From Tribonema minus (taxonomy: Eukaryota > Sar > Xanthophyceae > Tribonematales > Tribonemataceae): a DNA stretch of 64,000 nucleotides. Of the stretch, positions 23,301 through 33,600 are shown piece by piece. The stretch is from the NCBI GenBank assembly GCA_017506865.1, contig JAFCMP010000096.1, positions 186,001 through 250,000 of the forward strand. The letters run 5' to 3'. The first letter of the stretch is position 1, and each line of letters opens with the position of its first letter. The notes under the pieces were generated by a model. The model was not told the DNA's origin, did no database searches, and was given only the letters and a program-made list of their open reading frames with translations. Position numbers and translations under genes: made by a program.

Positions 23301-26300
23301 GACGCTGACGTACTGCGAGGACACGGCGCCGGTGGACGCACTCTGAACCACACGTGTATTGCTTGAAACACCGTTTTTTATAGAACACACGGATACTCAC
23401 GGATGCTCACATCATACCGACGCCTGCGCTTCTGTCATCGCAGGACCAGACGAGCGCTGAGATGCTGACGTACTGCGAGGACACGGCGCCGGTGGACGCG
23501 GAGCTGGGCGCGGCTGTCAAGGCCGTGTGGGCAGACGCTGCCGTCCAGAAGACGTGGTTCCGGCGCAACGAGTATCAGGTGAGCAGCAGCGCTCAGACGG
23601 GGACAGTAGGAGGGGATGGCAGGCACGAATGGTAGGGGGGCGCGGCGGACAGGCGTGTGTGTGGGGGGGGGGGGGATGCTGCCATTCAGAAGACGTCGTT
23701 CCAGGTGCGCAGCAACGCTCAGCAGCAGCAATGCTCAGACAGGGATGGTGGGGGGGTGCGGCAGACAGCTGTGTGCGTGTGTGGGCAGACGCTGCCGTGC
23801 AGAAGACCTGTTCCGGCGCAACAAGCATCAGGTGCGCAGCAACGCTTAACAGCTGCAGTACTCAGACAGGGGGTGGTAGGAGGGGACGGCAGACAGGGGT
23901 GTGTGTGTGTGTGGGGGGGGGGGGGGGATGCTGCCATGCGGATGACGTGACGCCGGCGCGGCAGGTCTGAGGCAAGCAGCACGGGCAGCAGCAGGGTGCG
24001 CAGCCTCGGGGGGCTGCAGCAGCGCTCAGAATGGGGTGGGTGGGTGCGGCACGACGGCTCGCGCACGCCAGCCGCACGGACAAGGAGGTGGCATTCCAGC
24101 CAACCCGGGCACGCCTTGCTCGCGTCACAATGACGCGTGGACGCAGGCGCTGCCAAATTCATCAGCTGATCGTTGCCTCGGCTGCGCATCATCCCCATCT
24201 CCTCCCCTCCAGCCCCCCCCCCTCCCCGACTGTCACCGCAGACACCGCAGCGACGTGCAACCCACCTGGCGGAGTTGGCCGAGTCTTGCTGTGAAAGAAG
24301 GCAGCTGCGTCTTGGCAAGCCTCGGCTCACCTGCACACCTTTTGCCCGGTGTCGCCTTGGCTCTTCTGAGACCCCTCCCCCCCATGCAACCCTTCTCTGT
24401 ATTCCATGTCCAAACGCCTATTGACAAGGACACATTTTCTGTCGGACCACACGCGCAGATTGTGTAGAGCATGTCGCACTACCTGGACAGCATAGACCGC
24501 ATCTCCGCGCCGGACTATCAGCGCCATTGACCCCCTTGCCCCTGATCACGCGCAGATTGTGGAGCACACGCTGCACCTCCGCGCTGAACTATCCATTGAA
24601 CCCCCCACCCCCACCCCTTCGCATTGACCCCGGCTCCCCCCCCCCCCCCCCCCCAAACGCTGAGCAGATCGTGGAGAGCATGTCATACTACCTGGACAGC
24701 ATAGACCGCATCTCCGCGCCGGACTACGTGGCGGACATCAACGACGTGCTGCACGTGCGCATCCGCTCGAGCGGCGTCGTCGTCGACCGCTACACGATCG
24801 ACGGCTTCACGTTTGAGATGTACGACGTCGGCGGCCAGCGCAACGAGCGCAAGAAGTGGATACACTGCTTCGACAACGTCACGGCGATCATCTACGTCGC
24901 CGCGCTGTCCGAGTACGACCAGGGGCTGTACGAGGACGCGCAGACCAACAGGTGAGCGCTGCTGCAGCTGCTGTGGTGCGCTGCTGCTGCGGTGCGTTGC
25001 TGCTGCTGCGGTGCGTTGCTGCTGCAGCGGTGCGTTGCTGCTGCAGCGGTGCGTTGCTGCTGCTGCAGTTCGCTGCTGCTGCTGCCGGTGCGCTGCTGCT
25101 GCTGCTGCTGCTGCTGCTGCGGTGCGCTGCCGCTGCTGCGGTGCGCTGCCGCTGCTGCGGTGCGCTGCCGCTGCTGCGGTGCGCTGCTGCTGCTGCAGTG
25201 TGGGTGCTGAGCGGTGATGCATTGAACGGTCCTGACTGTCACGCGTCGCACCACTCAGCGCCGCCTGTGCGCGCGGTTGACTGCAGCCACCGGACGACCT
25301 CAATGAGATGTGGAAACGGCGCGTGGCTCCGGGAGGCGTGCATGAGAACGGCCTTTGCAGTGCACGCCTTGCACCCGTATGTTACGGCATGTGTGCGGTA
25401 GGCGATCACTCCATGACTTGCTTACGCAAGAGTGAGTCGACTCGAATTGCCCCCCCCCACGATATCACGCTGCGCTGCGCAGGACGGTCGCCAGATGTAC
25501 TCGAGTATATGTGTGCATACATACAAGGTACCTAGAAGAGAATTACTTCAAGGTATACATGTGTGCGTACGTACTGCGCACTTGCATACAGGGGGCAACA
25601 CAACAACCTTATCCCCCTCCCTGCTCTTCAGCCATCTCGCTGTTCCATGAAATCACGATCGACCCGTTAGCGCAGGATTGTCGCCAAATACACTCAAGTA
25701 TGCATGCACGTGCGTACAGCGCACACTACAACAGCAGTAATGCCAACAACTACCTACCCCCCCCCCCCCCCCCCCCCCGCGCCTGCGCAGAATGGTGGAG
25801 GCCATCTCGCTGTTCCGCGAAATCGCGCACAACCCGTTCTTCATTCACTCGAGCCTCATCCTCTTCCTCAACAAGAAGGACCTCTTTGAGGCAAAAGTGA
25901 AGGTGAGGGCTGCTGACCCGCACCTGCCAAAGCGCTGCTGTCGACGCCAAGTTTCAAACAATGACACTACCGCAACTGTGCCCGCAACGCCTCCGTGCGT
26001 GTTCAAGCATGCATCGTCACATACTCGCGCCCTCGGCTGCGATTTCAAGAAGGGAGGCTGCGTTGCACTTCAGGCGCGGGACAGCGGCAGCACATGAGGA
26101 GACGTGCCTCTTGCAGCATCGCTCATACTTGAAGTTACTTGAAGCCTGCTTTCTCACCGCCCTCCGGCACACGCGCGTAGCCGCCGCTGCGCGTTTTGCC
26201 GCGTACCCCTGCTGGCCACTGGCGCCGCTCACTCTGTTGCACTCTCTATGAAGCAGCAGCAGCAGCACCTCCAAGGCCACGACCCGACCCTCTGCATAGA

Positions 26301-26679
26301 TGTAGTTAGTAGCTACCCCGCCGGCCGACCCGGTTCGCAATGTTGTCACATAGTTGGTGGCTGACACCCCCCCCCCCCTTGTAGCCCTCCCCCTAGGCCT
26401 GCAATGTAGTCACATGCTCACCCCCCCCCCCCCCCTCCCCCCCAGGTCCGCAACATCGCGGACGTGCCGCACTTCTCCGACTACGGCGGCCCGCGCAGCG
26501 ACCACGCCGCGGGGACGACGTACTTCCTCAAGAAGTTCCTGGCGCACGCGCGCAGCGAGGACCAGGCCGTGTACCACCACGTGACGTGCGCGACCGACAC
26601 GAGCGCCATGCAGGTCGTCCTCATCTCCACCAAGGACACGGTGCTGCGCCAGAACCTGCAGCAGCAGGGCTTCATCTAG
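20099..26679 (+). CDS. Heterotrimeric G-protein alpha subunit
   Basis: Seven exons: 20099-20200, 20723-20833, 22673-22759, 23444-23578, 24668-24951, 25791-25902 and 26446-26679. All phases agree and give 354 aa, the usual length. N-terminal MGGCGSS fits myristoylation of Gly2 and palmitoylation of Cys4, so it acts at the inner membrane face. GTPase motifs: G1 GPGESGKST (43-51), switch I Arg at about 176, G3 DVGGQ (198-202, catalytic Gln kept), G4 NKKD (267-270), G5 TCAT (324-327). The helical domain lies between G1 and switch I. Odd points: the switch I threonine that binds magnesium is serine (RIRSSGV instead of R-x-x-T-T-G), and the C-terminus is QQQGFI, without the Cys modified by pertussis toxin in Gi. 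Exon 1 is also present upstream at 16188-16289. Nearly every intron holds ghost copies of exon edges. Confidence 0.96.
22783..22851 (+). repeat. Ghost copy of G-alpha exon 3
   Basis: Bases from the ATCGTCT..ACCATGAAGATC stretch through GAAGAGATAGAGGTGAGT repeat the 3' two thirds of the exon at 22673-22759, including the donor, 92 bp downstream. It is still open ([12 protein letters not shown]) but lacks an acceptor. Confidence 0.9.
23118..23443 (+). repeat. Two 163-bp tandem ghost units of the G-alpha exon 4 acceptor edge
   Basis: The acceptor and first half of exon 4 (GACCAGACGAGCGCTGAG... to GCGCCGGTGGACGC) occur at about 23118, 23281 and 23444 (real). The spacing is exactly 163 bp, and the intron tail between them is also repeated (CACACGTGTATTGCTTGAAA-like). 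The nearest ghost still has CGCAG before it; both run into stops where real exon 4 continues. Confidence 0.92.
23579..23970 (+). repeat. Three ghost units of the G-alpha exon 4 donor edge
   Basis: The last part of exon 4 (GACGCTGCCGTCCAGAAGAC ... CAG, then a donor) recurs at about 23676, 23787 and 23927, each followed by GTGCGCAGCAACGCT-like sequence and a G-rich tail with GTGTGTG. The first two keep a GT after CAG; the last is strongly decayed. Confidence 0.9.
24459..24667 (+). repeat. Two ghost units of the G-alpha exon 5 acceptor edge
   Basis: The segment ACGCGCAGATTGT then GAGCATGTCGCACTACCTGG occurs at about 24459, a shorter decayed form lies at about 24546-24590, and the real exon starts at 24668. 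The first ghost carries an in-frame TAG at its third codon, so it cannot be used as an exon in this frame. Confidence 0.92.
24955..25200 (+). repeat. GCT/GCG trinucleotide-rich tract in G-alpha intron 5
   Basis: The intron starts GTGAGCGCTGCTGCAGCTGC and continues for about 245 bp as units of GGTGCGCTGCTGCTGCT type. The Cys/Ala-rich and Gln/His-rich frames here are artefacts. Intron 3 of the PRPP synthetase gene begins the same way (GTGAGCGCTGCTGCTGC at 43771). Confidence 0.9.
25459..25700 (+). repeat. Ghost units of the G-alpha exon 6 acceptor edge
   Basis: At 25627-25672 the sequence CAGCCATCTCGCTGTTCCAT plus a decayed Ile-Thr-Ile-Asp-Pro stretch matches the start of exon 6 ([13 protein letters not shown]). 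The following CGCAGGATTGTCGCC is matched by CGCAGGACGGTCGCC at about 25479, giving an outer unit about 194 bp upstream. Confidence 0.75.
26330..26445 (+). repeat. Short ghost units of the G-alpha exon 7 acceptor edge
   Basis: The exon start GGTCCGCAACATCGCGGAC is echoed by GGTTCGCAATGTTGTCAC (about 26334) and GGCCTGCAATGTAGTCAC (about 26397). Both are separated by C runs like the one in front of the real acceptor at 26444-26445. Confidence 0.6.
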
Positions 26680-27930
26680 GCGCGCTGCCGTCGCGCCGCG
26701 TGCCGCTGCTGCCGCCGCCGCCGCCTGCCGCAGCGTGCCGCCGCCGCCGCCGCTGCTACTGCAGCCTTTCGAAGCGGCGGGGCGCCAGCGGCAGGCGGCG
26801 GCGGGGGCGGCGGCGCCAGCAGCGCCAGCAGCCCATTTCACACCTTCAGCACCGCCGCCACTGCTACTGCAGCTCTCACAGCGGCGGGTGTGTCGCCGAC
26901 AGCGCGGCGGCAGCAGCAGTGGCGGCGCGGAAGCCGTCGTTGCTGCCGCCGCTGCTGCTGCTGGTGCCGCTGCTGCAGCGTCCGCGCGGCGCCGCCGCTG
27001 CCGCCATAATGCGGCAGCGCTGCGTGCTGGTGCCGCCGCCGCTGCGGCGCGCTTCATAGGTCTAGGTCCCTGCCCTTGCCTCTCCTCCCTTCCCCCGTGC
27101 CCACCCCACCCTCCTCTCTGGCCCAAAGGTCTTGCTTGGTGATGGCACTGCACGCAGCAAGCGGGGCTGCCGTTCAGCGTGCTGCTGATCGTGCTGGACC
27201 TGCATTTGGCATTTTACTTGGGGCAGGCACGGCAGCAGATGAAGGGGGGGGGGAGGGGGGGCGGGGAGGGGGGGAGGGCAGACGCCGATCCAGAGTAGCC
27301 CGTGCATTTTTTATGTCCCAGCTTCTGCAGCAGAATGGTCGATCCGGCCTCCACTGTTATGCCGCCTCCGCACCTCACATGAGAGCAGTAGTGCTCGCCC
27401 CCCCCCCCCGCTCCCCCCCCCGCAGACTCCCTTCATAGCGTTAAATTTTTACTTTGCGTCTGCCGCTCGGGCGTTGACACCAGCAGGCGCCAGCGGCAGT
27501 CTGCTCTGCAATCGCGCACACGCGGCCTCCGTTGGGAACAAACACTTTACATCAGTTACCTCTGCGGTGTCGTTGGCCCCCCTCGAACGTGCCTCTCTCT
27601 CGCTGTGCTCAGCATGAACCGTACCTCGATGCAGTGCCGATTGAGGGGGCATTAGGGGGCATTTATGGTGCCCCAGAAGGGGCATCATGCACCTCTTTTG
27701 AGCGCTGTCATTGGTGACTGTGTAGCATACATACCGCTGTGTCTCACGATCTAGTTGGTGTCCCTTGAAGGTGCGCGGGGTGGGCGCATTCCATCCACTC
27801 GCATTCAAGTTGAGAAGCGCGCAGCGCCGCGTCATTGTTCGGTACACCATGTGCATGCATCTGCGAGATCATGCTCAACTCGTCTAAGCCTGTAGCAAAT
27901 GATGGATCGTGCCCGACGAGCTCTGATCAA
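26680..27930. other. Intergenic; GCC/GCT-rich tract then unassigned sequence
   Basis: From 26690 to about 27060 the sequence is a degenerate GCC/GCT trinucleotide tract, which makes long Ala/Arg frames on both strands. G-rich and C-rich runs follow near 27245-27275 and 27395-27425. I see no gene. Confidence 0.55.
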
Positions 27931-27938
27931 ATGCTCTT

Positions 27939-28032
27939 TATAAAAAAGGACTCGTGTGTAGGCTAGAATAAACAGCACAAGCAAGCAGCGCGATGGATCT
28001 TGGGTCAGATGGGCCTCCCAGCTTTGGGGCAG
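27939..28032 (+). promoter_or_regulatory. TATA box and possible short first exon
   Basis: A TATAAAAAA box (27939-27947) stands 54 bp before an ATG (27993) that opens 13 codons (MDLGSDGPPSFGA) and stops at a GTATGT donor (28032). This looks like a promoter and first coding exon on the plus strand. A possible continuation near 28680-28830 was seen, but frame and borders are uncertain, so no gene is claimed. Confidence 0.3.
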
Positions 28033-28967
28033 GTATGTATGCCTATATGCATACGTACCCTCCAGCCGTTGTTTGGCAGCGCTCCACGGTTCCTTTCATC
28101 GCACTAGAAGCACGAATGCCAATGGCAGAGGCGGGTGGGGGGCATCACTACAGTAGGCCACCATCACCACGATGACGTCTTCATGTCGTTGCTTGAGAGT
28201 CGCGGGCTGCATCCCGCCCCGAGCAGGGACGAAGCTCAAGTGCCACAATTAAGGGCTCAAAGCAACTTGTGATATGCTGGGGCTAAGAGACTGCAGCAGA
28301 CCGAAGCGGGTCTTAAGTGCATCCTTCTAGTGGTTTGCGCCTCCTGATGTATCTTTCGTCCATGTTGTGAAACGCAGACGCTTGAAGTTGTCATAACGTT
28401 CAAGGCCCTGCAGGGACGTGCACTCCCGCTCTTTGCACGCTGGCACGTCCGTCGTTCACGTTGGAAGGCACGCTTGAAGTTGTCAGAACGTTCCAAATGC
28501 ACGCTTCGCTCGCGACATGCACTTTGCTCGCAACAGCGCTCAACACGGGCTCCACAAGCACAGCATCGACAAAAAATCCATCGCGCCCGGCTGACTGCGT
28601 GTAGCCTATTGGACCGCGCGCTGTTTTCTCTCTATGAGGCGCGCACATGGCTCAATGCTATGGCGCAGTGCTCAGCGTGCCTTACGCATGTGCTGCGGCA
28701 AAACGGGAGCGCGGCAAGCGCAGAGCAAACTACTGAATCAGATGGAGAGGCTGCTGCCGTCAACGATGCCTGAGGTCGTCTCCTGTGTCATTCGCACGGG
28801 ACTCCCTCTCCCAGTGCCGAAAGGCGCAAACATGCACACGGGGGCGTGCGTGCGCATGCCGCGGTAATCAGCATGACGCTGAGCACGAGGTCGCTTCTGC
28901 GCAGCGCATGAGCACATGAGCATAGCACACCAGTGACGCCAACTGCGCACACGTACACAAACACACA

Positions 28968-29000
<33 letters not shown>

Positions 29001-29474
29001 GGAGAGAGTAGTAGCGCTCTCAGATGTCCGCGTTGAAGGTGCGTTATGATAGCTCAAGGCTTGGCGCACGCTTGCGTGCACAGCGGTGCAGCGCAGCGCC
29101 AGTGCCCGCGGCTGCGTGCGGACGACAATCGCGGACGACGCTACCTAGCTCAATGAAACACTGTTGCCATGCATCTTAACACAATCCGTATGTACCTCTA
29201 CACTGAGACGGGGGTGGCTGCGCCGTGCGGCAAGGGCAGTAGCCCATGCACAACACCGGCCGTAACAGCCAACATCGACGCTGTGGCAGCGGCTGCTGCT
29301 CCGGTGCGGCTGCTGGTGAGACCGCGTACTGGTAGCGCTAGCGCCGCTGCGATGGCACGGTGCCTTCGCCGCCACGGCTGCGGCAATGGTCTGCCTGCGA
29401 GTCCCGAAATGTTGTTTTGCCCTCCCTCCCCTCCCCGCCCCGCTCTCCATGCTCCTGTGCCCCTCCCCCGCGCT
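28033..29474. other. Mostly unassigned sequence
   Basis: Two similar segments containing CGCTTGAAGTTGTC then AACGTTC occur at about 28379 and 28468. A frame near 28690-28800 (KLLNQMERLLPSTMPEVV) has G/C-ended codons and might be an exon, but no firm splice sites were found. Confidence 0.4.
28956..29008. repeat. (CA)n(GA)n microsatellite
   Basis: About 26 bases of AC repeats run directly into about 20 bases of AG repeats. There is no coding support. Confidence 0.9.
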
Positions 29475-30146
29475 TCAGTAGACATCAGGGGGTTGGCGCT
29501 CCATGAAACCGCCGCCCTCCCCCCCCATCCCCTCCATCTGCTGCACGCGCACCCCCAGCGCGTAGTTCACCTGCTCCACCCTCTTGGCGTACGCCGCCGC
29601 CGCCGCCGCCGCCTCCTGTGCCGCCCCCAGCTGCGCCTCCACGTCCTTGCAGCGCGTGTTCTGGATGTTCACCGCGCGCTTGAGGATGCGGTTCTCCCCC
29701 TGGAACCGCTCCAGGTCGCGGGCCAAGGCGCCCATGGCCTCCCGCATCTGGCGCTCCTTCGCCTCCAGAGCCTGCATGGCCTCGGCCCTGACGCGTGCGA
29801 TCTCCGTCTCGAGCGCCCGAGCTGAGTACAGTGGTCTGTCCTGCGGGTCCTGCTGCTGCTGCTGCTGCGGTGAGCCGAATGCCCCCGCAAAGGAGCCGTG
29901 GGAGAAGGCGCCTGACGTTCGGTGCCGCTTCAATGCTCCGCCCTGATGCTGCTGGTGCTGCTGTTGGTGGGCGCTGCTGCTGCTGCCACAGCTGGAGAGG
30001 CCTGACGCCCCTTCGGTCATGCTACAGTCCCCCTCGTCCCCATCGGAGAAGGGCAGCCGGCGCTTTCTGCCTGCTTCGAACAAGCTCGGGTGCTGAAGCA
30101 TGGCAGCGCCCAGAGGCAGGGGGGATGAGCTGAACACCTGGGCCAT
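29475..30146 (-). CDS. Coiled-coil protein, single exon (223 aa)
   Basis: The frame runs from ATG 30146 (ACCATGGCC context, MAQVFSSSPL) to a stop at 29475 without introns. Residues about 20-100 are low complexity, with basic KRRLPF and LKRHRT clusters that may act as nuclear signals, plus Ser- and Gln/His-rich stretches (QQQHQQHQ, QQQQQQ). From about residue 105 a long coiled coil follows: LETEIARVRAEAMQALEAKE, then ERFQGENRILKRAVNIQNTR. The ENRILKRAV-IQ pattern is shared with a family of uncharacterised plant and algal coiled-coil proteins. The C-terminus is Gly-rich. It is divergent from the Maf gene, 507 bp away. The function is unknown; a nuclear role is only a guess. Confidence 0.8.
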   Translation of the reverse strand: MAQVFSSSPLPLGAAMLQHPSLFEAGRKRRLPFSDGDEGDCSMTEGASGLSSCGSSSSAHQQQHQQHQGGALKRHRTSGAFSHGSFAGAFGSPQQQQQQDPQDRPLYSARALETEIARVRAEAMQALEAKERQMREAMGALARDLERFQGENRILKRAVNIQNTRCKDVEAQLGAAQEAAAAAAAYAKRVEQVNYALGVRVQQMEGMGGEGGGFMERQPPDVY

Positions 30147-30653
30147 GGTCACTCCGCCCTGATCCAGTCAACAGCTTATGAGTAACTCTAGAGACTCCCT
30201 CTCGGCTCAGCGTGGGCGCGTTGGCTTCCTCCTTCCCCGCCCTCTCGTAATGATGTTTTGAAGACCTCTATTCGCCTATGGACTTCTCTGGCACTCGAAT
30301 TCTCGCGGAGTACTGACTGTGGTCCCGCTGCAGGCCTGAACGTCAGATGAATCTCGGAGGATGCTGCCGCTGCGAAGTGGCTGTGCTTACGTGCCTGAAA
30401 TACAACACATTTTTTTTCACAACCGATCCTCAGTGCTCAGTTTCCAGGGCATAAAAAAATGAAAAAAAACAGCTGCATCAACGAGCGGGGCGCCCTCGGA
30501 TCGCGAGCGCGAGCGCAGCGCAGGAGTGGAGCTGCCAGGGCCAGGCCCGCCAGGATCTTCTTTTGCACAACTGGTAGATTTGGGTCCGCAGACAGACAAA
30601 GGTACCGAAACAAACTCAGTAGTGCAACAGCAACCAAAAAAGAGGCCGCCACG
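30147..30653. promoter_or_regulatory. Divergent intergenic region between the coiled-coil and Maf genes
   Basis: The 507 bp separate two start codons that point away from each other. An A/T-rich stretch (30400-30475, with TTTTTTTTCA and AAAAAATGAAAAAAAAC) is the most AT-rich part. No clear TATA box is seen. Shared regulation is inferred from the geometry only. Confidence 0.45.
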
Positions 30654-33600
30654 ATGGCGTCCCTCAGGAGACAGCTGTCCGCCTCTCAGATGAGAGTTTT
30701 GAAGCTGGGCGCAGAGGGCGCAGAGGGCGTTCCAGCCCCCCCGGTGCCGGAGAACATCCCCATCTCGCCCACCGACAACAACCTCAGCCCGTGCAGCAAG
30801 ATGCTGTGGATGCCTCGGAAGCCGAGCCATCCGGATGTGAAGGTGCAGGTGCCTGCTCCGCGCAAGTGGGCGGCGGAGGCGGGCGGGAGCGATGGCTGCG
30901 ACAGCTCGGACGAGGACTCGGGGGAAGAGTCCGCCAGCCCTGTTGTGCAAGTGACGGTGAGTGGGATCGGCTATCGCCAGCTGCACGTGGTCGGCGCGCG
31001 GGGTGCGCTGAAGTCTGGAGTTTTTGTGGTGACAACTACGTTATCTGGCGGCGCGTCATGCACTCCGTGGTGAACTGAATCAAAATTCGGCATCATAGGT
31101 CAGCATTCCGGCCCTCTCAAGACAGTTGTTGCGCTCCCCTTTGCTTTCATGATGCTCTGAAAGCATGGCGTACAGTGTCTTGGCTTTCAGCTGCTGCGTT
31201 TCATCGGCGCATACACTCACCGCACTTTCAGCGGAGGATCGTCAGGCATGCAAGTCGGTGACAGACCGGGGAGGCCAGATCCCCTGCTACACCTGCACCA
31301 GTACTAGCGCATCATTTGCAGTTGTCGCCGACGTCAACCCCAAATACTTCGATGACCAGCATTCAGTTTCTCCATCGCCACATGACCAAAATGCCACTTG
31401 CCAGAACGGCTGCAGTGCATCGCGGCGGCAGCGGCGAGACTGACGCACCACTGCATTCTACGCCGGGCCGCGTCAGCGCTCGCCGCAGTGTTGCCGCGCT
31501 CCGCTCATTCGTCATAGCGCGCCCCTTCGATGCCGCGGTGGCAGCTGCGCCAGGTGCCAGACTCGAAGTGACGTGCCGCAGGCAGCAGACCCCCACCAGC
31601 ACAGCCCCTAGCAGTACCATACATGCATTCGCGCAGCAGCAGCGCTCGCACCGCGCGCTGCCAGTCCCATTCACGGCCTCTTGCCCCCCCCCCCTTCACC
31701 GCGCCCCGCAGGGCGATGAGTCCGGAGCGTTCTTCGCGGGCAAGGCAGAACTTCAAGTTGTTGCCGTGCCGTGCCCCACGCGACTTCCGCTGGTGCTGGG
31801 CACTCCCGGCACGCACGCGAAGGCCATTCTGGAGGCGCTGGGCTGGACGTACACGGTGGCGGAGCCCGCTGCGCCGCCCGCCTCGGTGGAGGCCGCATCA
31901 GGGTGAATGACGCACATCAACTTGAAGTACAGGGTGTGCATGAGTATGTTCTGTGATTTGTCGACAAGGCACTCACCGCTCTTGTAGCAAGAAACGTGGT
32001 GATCAACGGGACTGTGTCGCCTCTCCTAGTGAGTAGGAATACAAGGCGCGGGGTGACGCAGCGCCCACATCCGCCGCTGCGGCAGCGCAATGCAGTACAC
32101 GTGCTGCCACGAGCGGCGAGACTGACATTACTTGGGGCAATGGCGAGCAACTCTTTTGATGCCAAGATCACGGTCCTCCAGCACTCCAGGAGCGCCTCCT
32201 GTGAGCCTCCTCTTGGGTGCCCCCATACACGCGCACCCACCGCGCGCTGCGCACCGCACGTGTGTCGATCCTGCTCGGCACAACAACAAAGCAGCCTGCT
32301 ACTCTTTTGACCGCTCTGGAACGATAGGGTGCGCTGCTGAGGGCGTGCAGGGGGCGGTTGAAGGGGCTGAGGAAGCGACGAGGAGTCGCAGTACAACATC
32401 CGGGACATGAGTACATGGTAGCACATGCGTGCACTCGCGTGACTCGCTCCGAAGCGGCCAAAGTAATGTGTCATCCAATCGCCAACACAAAGTCCAAGCC
32501 GGCATCCGATGCAGCAGAGCCCGCTGCGCAGCCGCCCAGCGGCGCGTTGCATCAGCGCTCCGCGTCGCCCGCCTCGCTGCGTGCTCTCCGGAGAGCCAGC
32601 AGCTCCAGCCGCGCCGCCGTCGTGTGCGCTGCAGAACCCTACCGAGCTTGCAGCGCTCAGGCCAGGGCAAGGTGGCGCGTCATCCCCTCAGATTGTGTAT
32701 GCCGCTTGTTGTAGTTGTAGCTGCCGCGGCCGCCCGCCGGCGTGCGCCTTAGCATGGCAGCGCTCTTCGGCGCAAGCGCGCTGCTGCGCAGCGTCGCGCC
32801 GTCGCCGCAGCAGCAGCAGCAGCAGCCGGTCCAGCACGTGTGCGGGGGCGGGTTCTGCGGCGTCGGCAGCGCCCTGCGCTGGGTGCGCCCGCGGCGCAGG
32901 ATGCTGCGCGCGTCGCACGCGGGCCGCGCCGCTGATCAGCTGCTGCCGCACGCCTCGCAGACACCCCTCAGGGCTCTGAAACGCGTCGAGCTGTGTGTGG
33001 CGTAGCGTGCACACGGGCGCGTGCAGCGGCGGCATCATTGATGCCAGCAACCTTGAAAAGTAGGCCCTTGTTCTGCTCTAGTGCCTATGAAGTGCGGACG
33101 TACAGCGCTGTGTCAAGGGACAACCCATTGAGCCTCCGTAGCGTCGCGCACGCATCGGTGCGTCAGTCACGCTTTTCGCGCCGTGAGCGGCACTCTACAT
33201 GCGCAGCGCCGAGCGCACGACGCAGGGGTAGGCACGTATCGCTGCGCATCGCTCCTCACCCCACTTACGCACATTCGTACTTGCCCGCCGCCCCCGCGCA
33301 GCAGCGGCGCCGATCCCGCAGAGCGCGTGCGCGCGCGCGCGTGCGCGGCGGCGGCGGCGCTGGAGGGCCGCATCCCACGACCAGCCGCGCTCGTCACCAC
33401 GGCGCAGCTGGTGTGCCTGCAGGAGGAGGAGGGGGGCGGGGGAGGGGGAGGGGGCGGGGGGCAGGGGGCGCGCGGCCCCCCCGCGGACGCGGCGCAGGCG
33501 CGCGAGTTTCTCGCGTCGTGCGCGAGCGCGGGCGCGGCGGCGGTGTACTACACGGCGGTGGCGGTTACGAACAGCGAGACGGGCGCACAGGCGTGCGCGG

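Noticed and set aside
23579..23970. CRISPR-like array
   Set aside because: The repeated units are decayed copies of a G-alpha exon edge in a eukaryotic intron, with unequal spacing and no repeat-spacer structure.
32467..33005. Plus-strand frames that look like short exons (for example MAALFGASALLRSVAPSP from 32754)
   Set aside because: They lie inside the Maf intron 31903-33301, whose two ends join in phase and by homology, so they are most likely chance frames in GC-rich DNA.
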